From: a virus
Length of the DNA stretch: 51,743 bases
Reading direction: 5' to 3' (one strand)
Virus record (IMG/VR): IMGVR_UViG_3300022539_000036
Location: 1 to 51,743 of that record
Part shown: piece after piece, positions 29,145-38,420 of the stretch
Layout of the letters: each line of letters begins with the position of its first letter
How positions within the stretch are numbered: position 1 is the first letter of the stretch
Translations under genes and position numbers: made by a program
The notes under the pieces: generated by a model
The model's database searches: none
Seen by the model: the letters and a program-made list of their open reading frames with translations, nothing else
Told to the model about the DNA's origin: nothing

Positions 29145-30769
29145 ACTATATTCTCCTTATCTTCTATTTCTATTATTTCTTCTGGTATCTCTTCTTTTTC
29201 TAAACCTTCTTTTGGAAGTTTTAAAACTCGTAGTGGTGGAAATGATTCTTCGTTATCACCTTTTGGAAATCTTTTTTGACAATCAAATTCACCTTTGAAA
29301 TATTGTTTAATCATAGTAGCTGTTCTTGCTCGCTCTTGATTCCAGTCTCCACGTTTTAATTCATCGTAAAATTTATCGTACACAAAATAAAAATGTTGAT
29401 CTTCATGTAATACAGATCCACTTTTAAATGCTGCATACGAGCTGGCTTTTGGTCCATTGACATATGTAAATAATTCTTTTTTTAACATGTCTACTGGGTT
29501 TGTACCTGCAGGTGGCTGAATAGTTTCCATGGTTGCCCACAGTCCATTTAATATATTTTGATATTCTTTTTCTTTTATACTTGGTGGATAAGTAGTAGTG
29601 TGATCTGCAATCAAACTACGCATCTGTTTCATCTCATTAAATTGTTTTATACTCTTTGCATGCACTTGCACTATTTTATCTGCAGCTACCTCAACATTAA
29701 AAAAATATTCATGATCTGGTTTATACATAATTCTAATTAAACCTGATACTGATGGCCACTGCGAATCAAAGTGACCACCAATACCAAACTTTCTCTTAAG
29801 ACAAGTGCCCCTCGCACAATAAGATGAAATAGGTAAATCATTACATTTAAAACCTGCTGTATCATTTCTCCAATATTTAATCTTTTCTTCTACTTTGCCA
29901 TCACCCCATATCTCATCGTATAAAATATAATTTCTAGCAGCTTCTAATACTTTCTTTTCCCAGTTCTCACTAAACTTCTTTTTAGCAAACACCATGTAGT
30001 TATATAAAAATCTATCTCTTTCGTCTTTTAGTTTAATCCCTGATTCCTGTATCTCTTTGCAGATCATCTGTAAACATGGAGGTCCATCAGCAAACTCTTC
30101 TGGTCCACCAGTTAATACTTCTTTTATTTTTTTATTACTAACTTCTTGTAAACTTTCTTTTGTTTGTAAGTTAGCCTCGATTACTTTTAAAAAATAATCT
30201 AAATCCATTTTACTACCATCAGGTTTATATGCTCTTCTTTCATTACCATTAAAGTATGGAAGATTAATAAAACTACCAGACGTTCTTTCTCCATTTTGGT
30301 TTTTACCTAATGAAGTTTGTTTAGGAAATATTTCAGTTTTAGATGGTAGACCAAATAAAAATAATAAGTTAGATAAGAATTCTCTAATTAAAGATGCAGG
30401 TACTTTCTCTTTTGTAAACACATAAATGTGAAGTCCACCACTCTTAGATTCAATAGGTATGACAGGTAATTGTTTTGTATCAATAACTTTTAAATACTTT
30501 TGTAAATCAAATTTTTCATAGTCATCAGGGTCAATATCAATTGCACCAAAGCTAGCCATGCTTTCATCATCACACGCTTGTATACCAATTGACTTTCGTC
30601 CACTTAGATGATCTTCATAATCTTTCTCAGATATATTTCTTTTTGACCAGCCATAATCACCTGGATCAAATTTAAGTTTATTAGTTTTGGGATCATGGTA
30701 TCCATTCTTAACATTACAGAAACCAAAGTCTCTTTTTAATCCGCTAAAATATTTTTCAAAATCTTTCAT
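29141..30769 (-). CDS. AEP-type DNA primase-polymerase with Cys cluster
   Basis: 542 residues. The archaeo-eukaryotic primase fold shows ASFGAIDIDPDDYEKFDLQK (catalytic hDhD, residues 73-92), SKSGGLHIYVFTKE (SxH region, 108-121) and KTEIFPKQTSLGKN (144-157). A C-terminal part has PPCLQMICKEIQ and FKCNDLPISSYCARGTCLKR, four or more Cys that may bind a metal or Fe-S cluster as in PriL. No helicase domain is fused. It likely primes replication, working with the helicase and polymerase in the same operon. Confidence 0.8.
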   Translation of the reverse strand: MKDFEKYFSGLKRDFGFCNVKNGYHDPKTNKLKFDPGDYGWSKRNISEKDYEDHLSGRKSIGIQACDDESMASFGAIDIDPDDYEKFDLQKYLKVIDTKQLPVIPIESKSGGLHIYVFTKEKVPASLIREFLSNLLFLFGLPSKTEIFPKQTSLGKNQNGERTSGSFINLPYFNGNERRAYKPDGSKMDLDYFLKVIEANLQTKESLQEVSNKKIKEVLTGGPEEFADGPPCLQMICKEIQESGIKLKDERDRFLYNYMVFAKKKFSENWEKKVLEAARNYILYDEIWGDGKVEEKIKYWRNDTAGFKCNDLPISSYCARGTCLKRKFGIGGHFDSQWPSVSGLIRIMYKPDHEYFFNVEVAADKIVQVHAKSIKQFNEMKQMRSLIADHTTTYPPSIKEKEYQNILNGLWATMETIQPPAGTNPVDMLKKELFTYVNGPKASSYAAFKSGSVLHEDQHFYFVYDKFYDELKRGDWNQERARTATMIKQYFKGEFDCQKRFPKGDNEESFPPLRVLKLPKEGLEKEEIPEEIIEIEDKENIV

Positions 30770-30839
30770 AATTTATGAAAGGCGCCTCCAGTCTCCCATC
30801 GGCGCCCTCCGTGGCCAGTGTACTCATCTAAGTACTCGG

Positions 30840-31610
30840 TTATACAATGTCTCCAGTTGTTGTAGGCGCATCGTATTTTGGTTTCGCTGCACCTTTTGAT
30901 ACTGTCTTTTGAAGTTGTTGTGCAATTTCATAAAGTTCAGCATCTTCTTTATTACTGACATCAAGGTTTCTTACTCTTGATGGTTTGTAGACATGCCAGC
31001 TTTTACTCCCCGCTGTCTTACCAACAGTTTTTAAATTATAAACTGCTGAGAATGCGGCTGGGTTGAAAGAACCTTCTGCATCAGAAAATCTAAGATTCTT
31101 GATCAGATTGTTAAGCTCTCTTGCTGGTGTAAGGTTTGAAGAACGCATAGCAATTACTGCAGGTCTAGGCTCACCCTCTACCAATGCTAACACGTAGAAA
31201 TATGCAGTTTTCTCTACATAGTTACCATTAGGTAATCTATATCTACCATTCTTCTCTTCTACACCATCCGCTGGAATCTCTAAATGAGTTCCGACTGGAG
31301 CTGAAACACTATCGCCTCTCTCCTGCCATTCCGGATATCTAGTTTGAGAATGAGCAACGATCACATTTAATCCCTCGTTACCATCAATAAGTTGCGTGAA
31401 GCCTGATGCATATATCATGCCGGGTTTAGCACCTTCAACATATTTTGGATCTCTCTCATTGCATTCAGGTGAAAGTTGATGAAGAATTTTTAAGATCGGA
31501 GTTGATACATCATCCGATTTTATTTCTTCTGTGCCCTTACCAGAGTCACCTCTAAGATTGATAGTTGCAAGTGATCCTGCACTATTCTTTTGTACTACTT
31601 CTTTATCCAT
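30840..31610 (-). CDS. Putative single-stranded DNA-binding protein
   Basis: 256 residues, mixed alpha/beta. KSDDVSTPILKILHQLSPEC, then KPGMIYASGFTQLIDGNEGL and a central VEKTAYFYVLALVEGEPRPA with several beta segments suggest an OB-like fold. Position at the head of the replication operon beside the primase fits an SSB function. It lacks an obvious acidic C-terminal tail (ends TTTGDIV). GGAG precedes the start. The call is by context and weak resemblance only. Confidence 0.5.
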   Translation of the reverse strand: MDKEVVQKNSAGSLATINLRGDSGKGTEEIKSDDVSTPILKILHQLSPECNERDPKYVEGAKPGMIYASGFTQLIDGNEGLNVIVAHSQTRYPEWQERGDSVSAPVGTHLEIPADGVEEKNGRYRLPNGNYVEKTAYFYVLALVEGEPRPAVIAMRSSNLTPARELNNLIKNLRFSDAEGSFNPAAFSAVYNLKTVGKTAGSKSWHVYKPSRVRNLDVSNKEDAELYEIAQQLQKTVSKGAAKPKYDAPTTTGDIV

Positions 31611-31643
31611 ATTTTACTCCTTAATGTTTGTTGGTTTAGTAGT

Positions 31644-32192
31644 TTAGTTTTTGTTTTTTATTTCCGTTTGATTGCCTTCAAACGTTGTGAACAACTCTGC
31701 AGGTATGCTGCCACCTTTTTCGTGATAGTCCCGCAAAGTTGTTCTAAGGGTTCCGGCATGAACTGCAATTTTCCGATCGGGTTCATAACCTTGTCCTCTT
31801 GCAAGTGAAGCGTATTGCTCCGCCTTGTTATCTTCGTTTAGACCAAACTTGACTGTGATCTCATTTTTCACAATCGCACCTAGTCCGTTCTTTCGAAGCC
31901 ATTCATGTGCCTCTTCTTTTTTAGCTGCAATGATAGAAGCACCAAAAACATTTTTGACAGATATTTCTGATCCATCTTTTAGTTTTAATGTTTTGAGATT
32001 TAACTGATCCATTAGATCAGGAATAATAATATTAGAATAATATTTTTCTCTTTCTTTTAGTTCTTTTAATTTTAACTCTTGATTAATTACTTCTTGTTTG
32101 ATTTCTTGAAGTGTATTAATTTCTTTTGAGAGTTCGTCTGGATTGACGTTTGACACCTGGTTCGGTGCATCTTCGCGTAAGTTTATAGTCAT
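31644..32192 (-). CDS. Conserved phage replication-associated protein
   Basis: 182 residues. The N-terminus (residues 20-65) is a coiled coil (LQEIKQEVINQELKLKELKE). The rest is compact alpha/beta: LKTLKLKDGSEISVKNVFGA, EWLRKNGLGAIVKNEITVKF, then AVHAGTLRTTLRDYHEKGGS. This pattern occurs in phage replication modules with an unknown function. It precedes the SSB-like gene in the same transcript. AAGGAAAG precedes the start. Confidence 0.7.
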   Translation of the reverse strand: MTINLREDAPNQVSNVNPDELSKEINTLQEIKQEVINQELKLKELKEREKYYSNIIIPDLMDQLNLKTLKLKDGSEISVKNVFGASIIAAKKEEAHEWLRKNGLGAIVKNEITVKFGLNEDNKAEQYASLARGQGYEPDRKIAVHAGTLRTTLRDYHEKGGSIPAELFTTFEGNQTEIKNKN

Positions 32193-32281
32193 ATCTTTCC
32201 TTATATATGTTTGTTAGTTTAATCATTAATAATAATTCTTTTTTGCAATTCAAAATATAAGGATAAATTTTTTGGTGTCAA

Positions 32282-32617
32282 CTATTTTTGAAAAATATTT
32301 ACCTCTATAGGATAATAAGTTTTTTCTTGACGATCCCACTTTAACAATTTGTATTTACCATTAGTTGTATCTGAAACTAAAGAACAGACTACACCAATAA
32401 TTGCAGGGTCACCTGATAATAAAAGATAATCATCTTCAGTATAGTTCTTTAGAAGAGTTCTAAGTTTCATAACTAAAGGCCCTGGTGAATGAATCATTTG
32501 TGAAAACTCTGGAAGCAATGACACAATCTCACCATATTTTTGTGCACCAACAATATTGTATTTAGGTTCACCTTTGCTGGTTCCTGGTATGTCTTGAATT
32601 AAATAAACTTTGCTCAT
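32282..32617 (-). CDS. Conserved small phage protein
   Basis: 111 residues: VYLIQDIPGTSKGEPKYNIV, then KLRTLLKNYTEDDYLLLSGD, SLVSDTTNGKYKLLKWDRQE and a C-terminal YYPIEVNIFQK. It appears to be a small alpha/beta domain, seen in other marine phage contigs as far as I recall. It is the first gene of the replication operon, next to the divergent gap. Function unknown. Confidence 0.7.
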   Translation of the reverse strand: MSKVYLIQDIPGTSKGEPKYNIVGAQKYGEIVSLLPEFSQMIHSPGPLVMKLRTLLKNYTEDDYLLLSGDPAIIGVVCSLVSDTTNGKYKLLKWDRQEKTYYPIEVNIFQK

Positions 32618-32690
32618 TGACTTTTTATCTTTCAGGTAATATATAACAATTAGAAAGTAAAAGTAAACATGTATTATAAATATAAAATTC

Positions 32691-32768
32691 GTGGCCCATT
32701 GGTCTTGGACGTTATGCGCAACAGTACCGCGTTAGGAATAATCTCGGGTGAGACCTACCGAGAGCCAC
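32691..32768 (+). ncRNA. Candidate structured leader RNA with tRNA-like topology
   Basis: GTGGC (32691-32695) pairs with GCCAC (32764-32768); TCTCGG (32742-32747) with CCGAGA (32758-32763); ATGCG (32714-32718) with CGCGT (32728-32732). GGTCTT (32701-32706) can pair with GAGACC (32750-32755) in the loop of the second stem, a pseudoknot. Two TATAAA sequences (32675, 32681) end just before it. It lies in the 5' leader of the helicase gene. It does not match a tRNA consensus. Structure read by eye. Confidence 0.45.
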
Positions 32769-32777
32769 ATAAAAATT

Positions 32778-34220
32778 ATGAATTATAAATTTAAAACTAA
32801 ACCATATGAGCATCAGTTAAAAGCATTAGAGCGTTCTTGGGACAAAACTTACTTTGCCTATTTTATGGAGATGGGTACCGGTAAATCTAAAGTATTAATT
32901 GATAATGCATCTATGCTTTATGATAAAGGCGAGATAAATGGCCTGTTATTAGTAGCACCAAAAGGTGTTTATAAAAACTGGTATGATGGTGAAATACCTA
33001 CACACATGGTAGATCATATTGAAAAGAAAGTTGTTCTTTGGGAAACATCTAACTCCTCTAAACCACAAAAAATAAAAGAGTTAAATACTTTATTTAGTAC
33101 AGGAACTGATTTTCATATTTTATGTATGAATGTTGAAGCCTTGTCTTATCCAAAAGCTACAGAGTTTGCTAGACGTTTTTTATCTTCGCACAAAGCTATG
33201 ATGGCAATCGATGAGTCTACTACAATTAAGACTCCAACTGCTAACAGAACTAAAAATATTATGAAGTTAAAACCTCTTGCTAAATACAGAAGAATTTTAA
33301 CTGGATCACCTATTACAAATTCACCACTAGATTTATGGAGTCAGGCTGAGTTTCTTGATTCCTGGCTCTTGGGTTTTGATTCTTATTGGGCATATAGAGC
33401 TCACTACTGCCATATGAAAACTATGAATTTAGGATCTAGATCTGTTAGCGTACCGGTTGGTCCAAACAAAAGAAACATACCTGAACTAGAAGCAAAGATA
33501 AAATTATTTAGTGAGCGTGTCTTAAAAGACGACTGTTTAGATTTACCTAAAAAAACTTTCTTAACACGTAAGATAGATCTTACCGGTGTACAAAGAAAAC
33601 TTTACGATGAGATGAGAAGGTATGCAATCTCAGAACTTGAAGGTAAAGTTTGTTCTACATCCACTGTTATGGTTCAGTTATTAAGACTGCATCAAATATC
33701 TTGTGGTTATCATGCAACAGATGATGGTAAACCTCAACAACTACCTTGTAATAGATTAACAGAGTTGATGGATATACTTTGGGAGGTATCCGGTAAAGTA
33801 GTTATTTGGTCTTACTATGTTGAAGACTGCAGAAGAATTATAGAAGAAATAAAAAAACATTTTGGAGAAAATTCTGTTGTAGATTATTATGGTGCAACAG
33901 CTACAGAAGATAGACAAAAAAATATTAAAAAGTTTCAAGAAAATCCTGATTGTAGATTCTTTGTGGGTACAACAGGCACAGGTGGTTTTGGAATTACATT
34001 AACTGCGGCTAGTACAATGATTTATTATTCTAATGGTTATGATTTAGAAAAACGTTTACAATCAGAGGCACGTATCGATCGTATTGGCCAAACTAAACCT
34101 ATGACTTATATTGATTTGGTGGCTGAAGATACTATAGATATAAAAATTCAAAAAGCTTTACGTACTAAAATGAATATTGCTAATGATGTTATGGGTGAAG
34201 AATTAAAATCTTGGATCTAA
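32778..34220 (+). CDS. SNF2-like superfamily 2 helicase/ATPase
   Basis: 480 residues on the plus strand. Motifs: YFMEMGTGKSKVLIDNASML (Walker A and helix), AMMAIDESTTIKTPTANRTK (DExx box with acid), GSPITNSPLDLWSQAEF (motif III), then RFFVGTTGTGGFGITLTAAS (V) and SEARIDRIGQTKPMT (VI). It resembles SNF2/DEAD-like helicases in phage genomes. The start at 32778 is chosen because its codon begins a normal MNYKFKTKP; a GTG 30 bases earlier is possible. The leader contains the predicted structured RNA. The 3' end overlaps the next minus-strand gene by 4 bases. Confidence 0.9.
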   Translation: MNYKFKTKPYEHQLKALERSWDKTYFAYFMEMGTGKSKVLIDNASMLYDKGEINGLLLVAPKGVYKNWYDGEIPTHMVDHIEKKVVLWETSNSSKPQKIKELNTLFSTGTDFHILCMNVEALSYPKATEFARRFLSSHKAMMAIDESTTIKTPTANRTKNIMKLKPLAKYRRILTGSPITNSPLDLWSQAEFLDSWLLGFDSYWAYRAHYCHMKTMNLGSRSVSVPVGPNKRNIPELEAKIKLFSERVLKDDCLDLPKKTFLTRKIDLTGVQRKLYDEMRRYAISELEGKVCSTSTVMVQLLRLHQISCGYHATDDGKPQQLPCNRLTELMDILWEVSGKVVIWSYYVEDCRRIIEEIKKHFGENSVVDYYGATATEDRQKNIKKFQENPDCRFFVGTTGTGGFGITLTAASTMIYYSNGYDLEKRLQSEARIDRIGQTKPMTYIDLVAEDTIDIKIQKALRTKMNIANDVMGEELKSWI

Positions 34221-34438
34221 AAAAGAAAACCTTTATCTAAAACCTTTTCTAATAGCAGAAGTGATACTGCCCCAACAGTACCCAATAACACCCAATAGAT
34301 CTTGTCTATCTTACCGCCCAAATCGTGTATACCATCATGCATATGTTTAACATCGTTTTTTAATCCAGTAATATATCCATAAATAGAAAGCAAGTGCTCT
34401 CTTGTAGTTTTGGGTTTTAATTTGTCTCCGTTAGGCAT
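34217..34438 (-). CDS. Small coiled-coil membrane protein, XhlA/holin-like
   Basis: 73 residues. A polar helix (LSIYGYITGLKNDVKHMHDG), then IHDLGGKIDKIYWVLLGTVG and AVSLLLLEKVLDKGFLF, one membrane segment near the end. A helix followed by one C-terminal membrane segment resembles XhlA-type hemolysin-related proteins. It directly follows the large internal virion gene and overlaps the helicase gene end convergently. Role unclear. Confidence 0.55.
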   Translation of the reverse strand: MPNGDKLKPKTTREHLLSIYGYITGLKNDVKHMHDGIHDLGGKIDKIYWVLLGTVGAVSLLLLEKVLDKGFLF

Positions 34439-37400
34439 TAAGTTATAAATCCTCTGTTTCGTAATATTATTTGTTTTTCTTCATCAGATAATAATGCATT
34501 TTCTACTGGCGTCAATCCTCCGGTTTGTGCACCACCTGCAAGCAAAGTTTCATTTACAATTTGTTGTCCTTGTGTAATCGTCTGTGTATTAGGCATCGCT
34601 GACGTTACGTTTGAAGGTAAAGGTGGTGTTTTTGGTGGTTCTATAATGTACTCATTAATATCTATACTAAATGGTTCTCCTAATTCTAATTGTCTTAGTT
34701 CGTTATTAATTTGTCTTAGGACAGGAGCTGCTTCAATAAATGGATTATCTTCTCCTAAATTGTTTGCAATCTCTCTAAATCTATTAGCAATTTCATCGGA
34801 TGGAAAATAGGGTTCAAATTTACCACTTCTTAAATTACGAAAATCTTTCTCACTAATTTGTCTATCTTTAAATTGTCTTCTTAATGCTCCATCTTCTATG
34901 CCTAGTGTCTCAGCTGCATTTAAATCATTAAACATATTTTGTTGAACATTAAAACGTGCAGCGTTTGATTGTACATATCTTTTGATAATATCATTTACTT
35001 CTACAGGTCCTCCTTTTAATAGACCAAAGTAACCTCCAGTAAATTCTCTTCTAGCATTTCTAATACCTCTTTGATAGTCAGCTATTTTAAAACCCATAGA
35101 TCTTGCAGGATCTACTTTAATAGGACGTAGTCCCATAAAACCTGCTATCTCTGGACCAACATCTAATTCTTGACCGGTCTTTGTTGGTGTTCCAGTTGTG
35201 GCTTGTGCTAGTCTTACGAATTGTTTATACGATGGTGCAAGTGCATTTCCTAAATGCAAAAATCTAATTGCAGCTTTATCACCTGCCGACGTTTGATCTG
35301 TGTATAATCTTCTACCATCAGCAGTTACACCACCTCTTACAGTTAGATCAGTGACAGCTTCTGTCCAAATAGATTCTGATATAAACGGATTCATTATCTC
35401 TGCACCTGATTCGTTTACACCACTTACAAAAGCAGCTAATAATTGTTTGTCATTCATTTGACCATCTTGAATATTATTTAATAAAGTTTTAAGTGGTCTA
35501 GCAATAATATCATAGGCATTGCTATGACTAAAATCTATATATCTTAATTCACCTTCATCATCTCTTATAGGAATTAATGTAGAGTTTTTTGACCACTCAG
35601 GTACGAATCTTCTTAATGCATCTAATTCATCTTGTGATACATCGTACAGAGCTTTAGCTCCTTCAGTAAGTGCAACAGGTACTCCTGTTGTAAATGTAGC
35701 TAAACCTAATAATCTTTTAAAACCATCACCATAAAATATGTTATCGTTCTTAACCAATCTTGATACACCGTCCTCACCAACTTCTAAAACTACTGGTAAT
35801 AAATTACTACCTACTGTTGGCTTAGAGTGTTTCATTTGATTGATACCAAGTTCTGCAATGTTAGTTGTAGTTCTAATCATCTCAGATGGAAACGACATAA
35901 AATTACCAATTGGCAACAGTCTTGCTGTTCTTACAGCAGAACCAACAAATGCATAATTAGGTACAGTGTTCTTAACTATGTTAGCAGCTTGTTCTTCCAA
36001 CTGCTTTGCAGTAAAATCAATACCTGCTTTTGTATAAGCTCTTCTTAATTTTTCTTGCTCAACTACAAAGTTTGCAATCTTAAATGTGTCGTCCTCTGCA
36101 ACGTATTTACCCTGAAAGAAGTTACCTAATCTTTTTAATTTACCCATCATAGGATTTAAAATACTATCTACGTTAGCAGCTTGTTCACCAAATCTAATAT
36201 CTCTTAATAGGGCTTTTAGATCTCCTATCTGTACCTGTGAGTTTACAACTCCTAATTCCTGAAGCCGTCTGTATGCTGCTTGTTGTGCTGCATCAGGTGC
36301 TCCTACTTTTAACAGTCCAGATTTTTCTATACCTTCTCTAAACGCATCAGTGTAAAACTTAGGTTCAAATAAATTACCATTTGCACCAGCAAAACCAAAT
36401 GCACTAATAAAGTTACGTATATGTGTGGGTATTGAAAATACTGTTTTAGCTAACTGTGAAACTCCTTTTGGAAACAATAATAAGTTTCTATACATCCAAC
36501 TAACAGCAGCTTCTGCTCCTTCTTTACCTTCGCCTCTAACAAAACCTTGAAGACCACCTGCTATATTATTAGCACTCTTAATAGCTTCTGCTATTTCTTT
36601 TGTTGTATATTTACCAGCCAAAGGATTAATAATTTTACCTGCACCTGGTAACTCTTTTACAATATCATCTACAGGCACTAATTCTATTCCAGTTCTTACA
36701 GAGTCTAACGCTCTTTCCCCTGCTTCTTGACTGCCCCAAAAAAATCCTCTACCACCAGCTGCTTGTACTTGATCATTCTTTGCTGCAACGCTAGTTAAAT
36801 AATTTGCAGTTCTTGCAACTGAAGATAAATTAGTGATGGCATTAAAGATAGAATATCTTGGATCTTGTATCTCACCAAATAATTCTCTAATAACTTTTGG
36901 TGGCAAGTTAGTTCCTTCGATAGCTTCTTTTACAAAATCAGCTCCAGGTCTACCTTCCATAGTTTTATTTACATAATCATTAAAACCTAAAGCTTTAGGT
37001 TGTTTTCTTTTAGAAACTGTAGCAATCAAACTATCTACTTGTGCTTTTGCTTCTTGTCTGTAAGTATTAGATCCAACTTTAAAAGCAGCATCACCTTTTT
37101 CTTGTGCAATTTGTTTTTGAAAAAAGTTTATACCATTTTCATATGCTTCGTCTGTTGGTTCGTATCGTCTAAAGAATTTAAATAAACCTTTACCTTGATC
37201 TTCAAATATTCTGTATGTTCCACCAATCCAACCAACAACTCTATCTTTCATTAAACCTTTTAATTCTGTTTGAGCTTTTTTCAAAGTATCACCTGTAACA
37301 GAATCATCTAGTATAGTTACAAGTTTATTAAACTCTTCTCTAGCGTTTTCTAAACCATTAATTATTATTCTTTGTGATTCTTCTTTAACGTTGCTTTTAC

Positions 37401-38412
37401 CCATAGCGTCAAACAGTTCATCTACTTTTTTAGGATCTATTCTTCCTCTAATATCTCCTTCAAATAATAATTCATTTAGTTGTTTTAAAAATTTATCTTT
37501 TTCAGGTCTAATAGATTTATCAAACATAATCTGTGTTTCAGGAAATATGTTATCTACTTCTCTTGTGATGTTGTCTACAATCTCTTTTGCTCTGTTGAGG
37601 TCAACAGCTTTTAATGCTTCTTTGGTAGTCTCTGCATCAAATAGTTCTTGTGTTAAATTACCTCTTGGACTAAACGGAGCTCTTACATATTTATCTAAAA
37701 ATCTTGCAAACTTAGAATTACTATATGCAAGATCTTTACCTCTGTTAGCTAACAGCTTGGCTGACTTACCTGCACCATATACAAAAGGTGTAACTAATAA
37801 AGACTCAGATCCAAACTTAAGTCTGTTCAATAATTTTCTTGTAGCGTCTTCTCTACCTGTGCTTTCTTCTCTATCGAGCTGTGTTGGACCACCTTTAAAT
37901 AAATCTCCAAACGTTCCTATTTCTTCTACGTCAGCAACAAATGCTTCCCCTGCAGCTCCTCCTAATACACCGGCTGCAAATCTTGGATATTTAGATTTTC
38001 TGTTTAAATCTTTTGCTTTGTTTAAAGCTTTCATTAACTCAGGTCCTCTTAAATTAGCATATGCACCTGCACGTCTTGCTCTTAATGCTTTAGCTGTAAG
38101 ATTTCTAGCTGCTCTGTTAGCAACTTTAAAACCTATAGCACCTGGTATACCAACCTGCACGATAGCTTCTGTAAGTTTACCAATAGCTCTTTCTTCTGCT
38201 ATCTCTTCAAATGGATTTAGTTTATCGAAAAATTGTTCTACGTCTGCAGCTAGGTTAGTGTCTGCACCTAAGTCGATTAGTTCTGCTCCTAATGAAAATA
38301 CACCTTCAGGTATTTTTAATAAACCTGATGCAATACCGGACGCGGCTGCTGTGTACCATGCCGTATCGTTGTCTCGTTCGGCTGTGTTAAGAGGAAGAAA
38401 TTCTTCGGCCAT
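34438..38412 (-). CDS. Large internal virion / ejection-type protein
   Basis: 1324 residues, mostly helical and Ala/Lys/Glu-rich, with hydrophobic helices (AAASGIASGLLKIPEGVFSL near the start; GLLKIP.., VGIPGAIGFKVANRAARNLT) that could insert in membrane. The size, Ala-rich helices and position before smaller Gln/Ala-rich proteins resemble podovirus ejection proteins that form a DNA channel across the envelope. No lysozyme motif was recognised. AGGAGG precedes the start. Confidence 0.7.
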   Translation of the reverse strand: MAEEFLPLNTAERDNDTAWYTAAASGIASGLLKIPEGVFSLGAELIDLGADTNLAADVEQFFDKLNPFEEIAEERAIGKLTEAIVQVGIPGAIGFKVANRAARNLTAKALRARRAGAYANLRGPELMKALNKAKDLNRKSKYPRFAAGVLGGAAGEAFVADVEEIGTFGDLFKGGPTQLDREESTGREDATRKLLNRLKFGSESLLVTPFVYGAGKSAKLLANRGKDLAYSNSKFARFLDKYVRAPFSPRGNLTQELFDAETTKEALKAVDLNRAKEIVDNITREVDNIFPETQIMFDKSIRPEKDKFLKQLNELLFEGDIRGRIDPKKVDELFDAMGKSNVKEESQRIIINGLENAREEFNKLVTILDDSVTGDTLKKAQTELKGLMKDRVVGWIGGTYRIFEDQGKGLFKFFRRYEPTDEAYENGINFFQKQIAQEKGDAAFKVGSNTYRQEAKAQVDSLIATVSKRKQPKALGFNDYVNKTMEGRPGADFVKEAIEGTNLPPKVIRELFGEIQDPRYSIFNAITNLSSVARTANYLTSVAAKNDQVQAAGGRGFFWGSQEAGERALDSVRTGIELVPVDDIVKELPGAGKIINPLAGKYTTKEIAEAIKSANNIAGGLQGFVRGEGKEGAEAAVSWMYRNLLLFPKGVSQLAKTVFSIPTHIRNFISAFGFAGANGNLFEPKFYTDAFREGIEKSGLLKVGAPDAAQQAAYRRLQELGVVNSQVQIGDLKALLRDIRFGEQAANVDSILNPMMGKLKRLGNFFQGKYVAEDDTFKIANFVVEQEKLRRAYTKAGIDFTAKQLEEQAANIVKNTVPNYAFVGSAVRTARLLPIGNFMSFPSEMIRTTTNIAELGINQMKHSKPTVGSNLLPVVLEVGEDGVSRLVKNDNIFYGDGFKRLLGLATFTTGVPVALTEGAKALYDVSQDELDALRRFVPEWSKNSTLIPIRDDEGELRYIDFSHSNAYDIIARPLKTLLNNIQDGQMNDKQLLAAFVSGVNESGAEIMNPFISESIWTEAVTDLTVRGGVTADGRRLYTDQTSAGDKAAIRFLHLGNALAPSYKQFVRLAQATTGTPTKTGQELDVGPEIAGFMGLRPIKVDPARSMGFKIADYQRGIRNARREFTGGYFGLLKGGPVEVNDIIKRYVQSNAARFNVQQNMFNDLNAAETLGIEDGALRRQFKDRQISEKDFRNLRSGKFEPYFPSDEIANRFREIANNLGEDNPFIEAAPVLRQINNELRQLELGEPFSIDINEYIIEPPKTPPLPSNVTSAMPNTQTITQGQQIVNETLLAGGAQTGGLTPVENALLSDEEKQIILRNRGFIT

Positions 38413-38420
38413 TTATCCTC

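Noticed and set aside
30771-30839. Very small frames with MSTLATEG and EYLDEYTGHGG-like sequence between SSB-like and primase genes
   Set aside because: The first has no ribosome site, the second has no start codon; one of them may be a real peptide but this cannot be decided from the sequence.
32691-32768. tRNA gene
   Set aside because: The outer stem is only 5 bp, the T-loop consensus TTCGA and anticodon arm are missing, and no CCA-type end follows.
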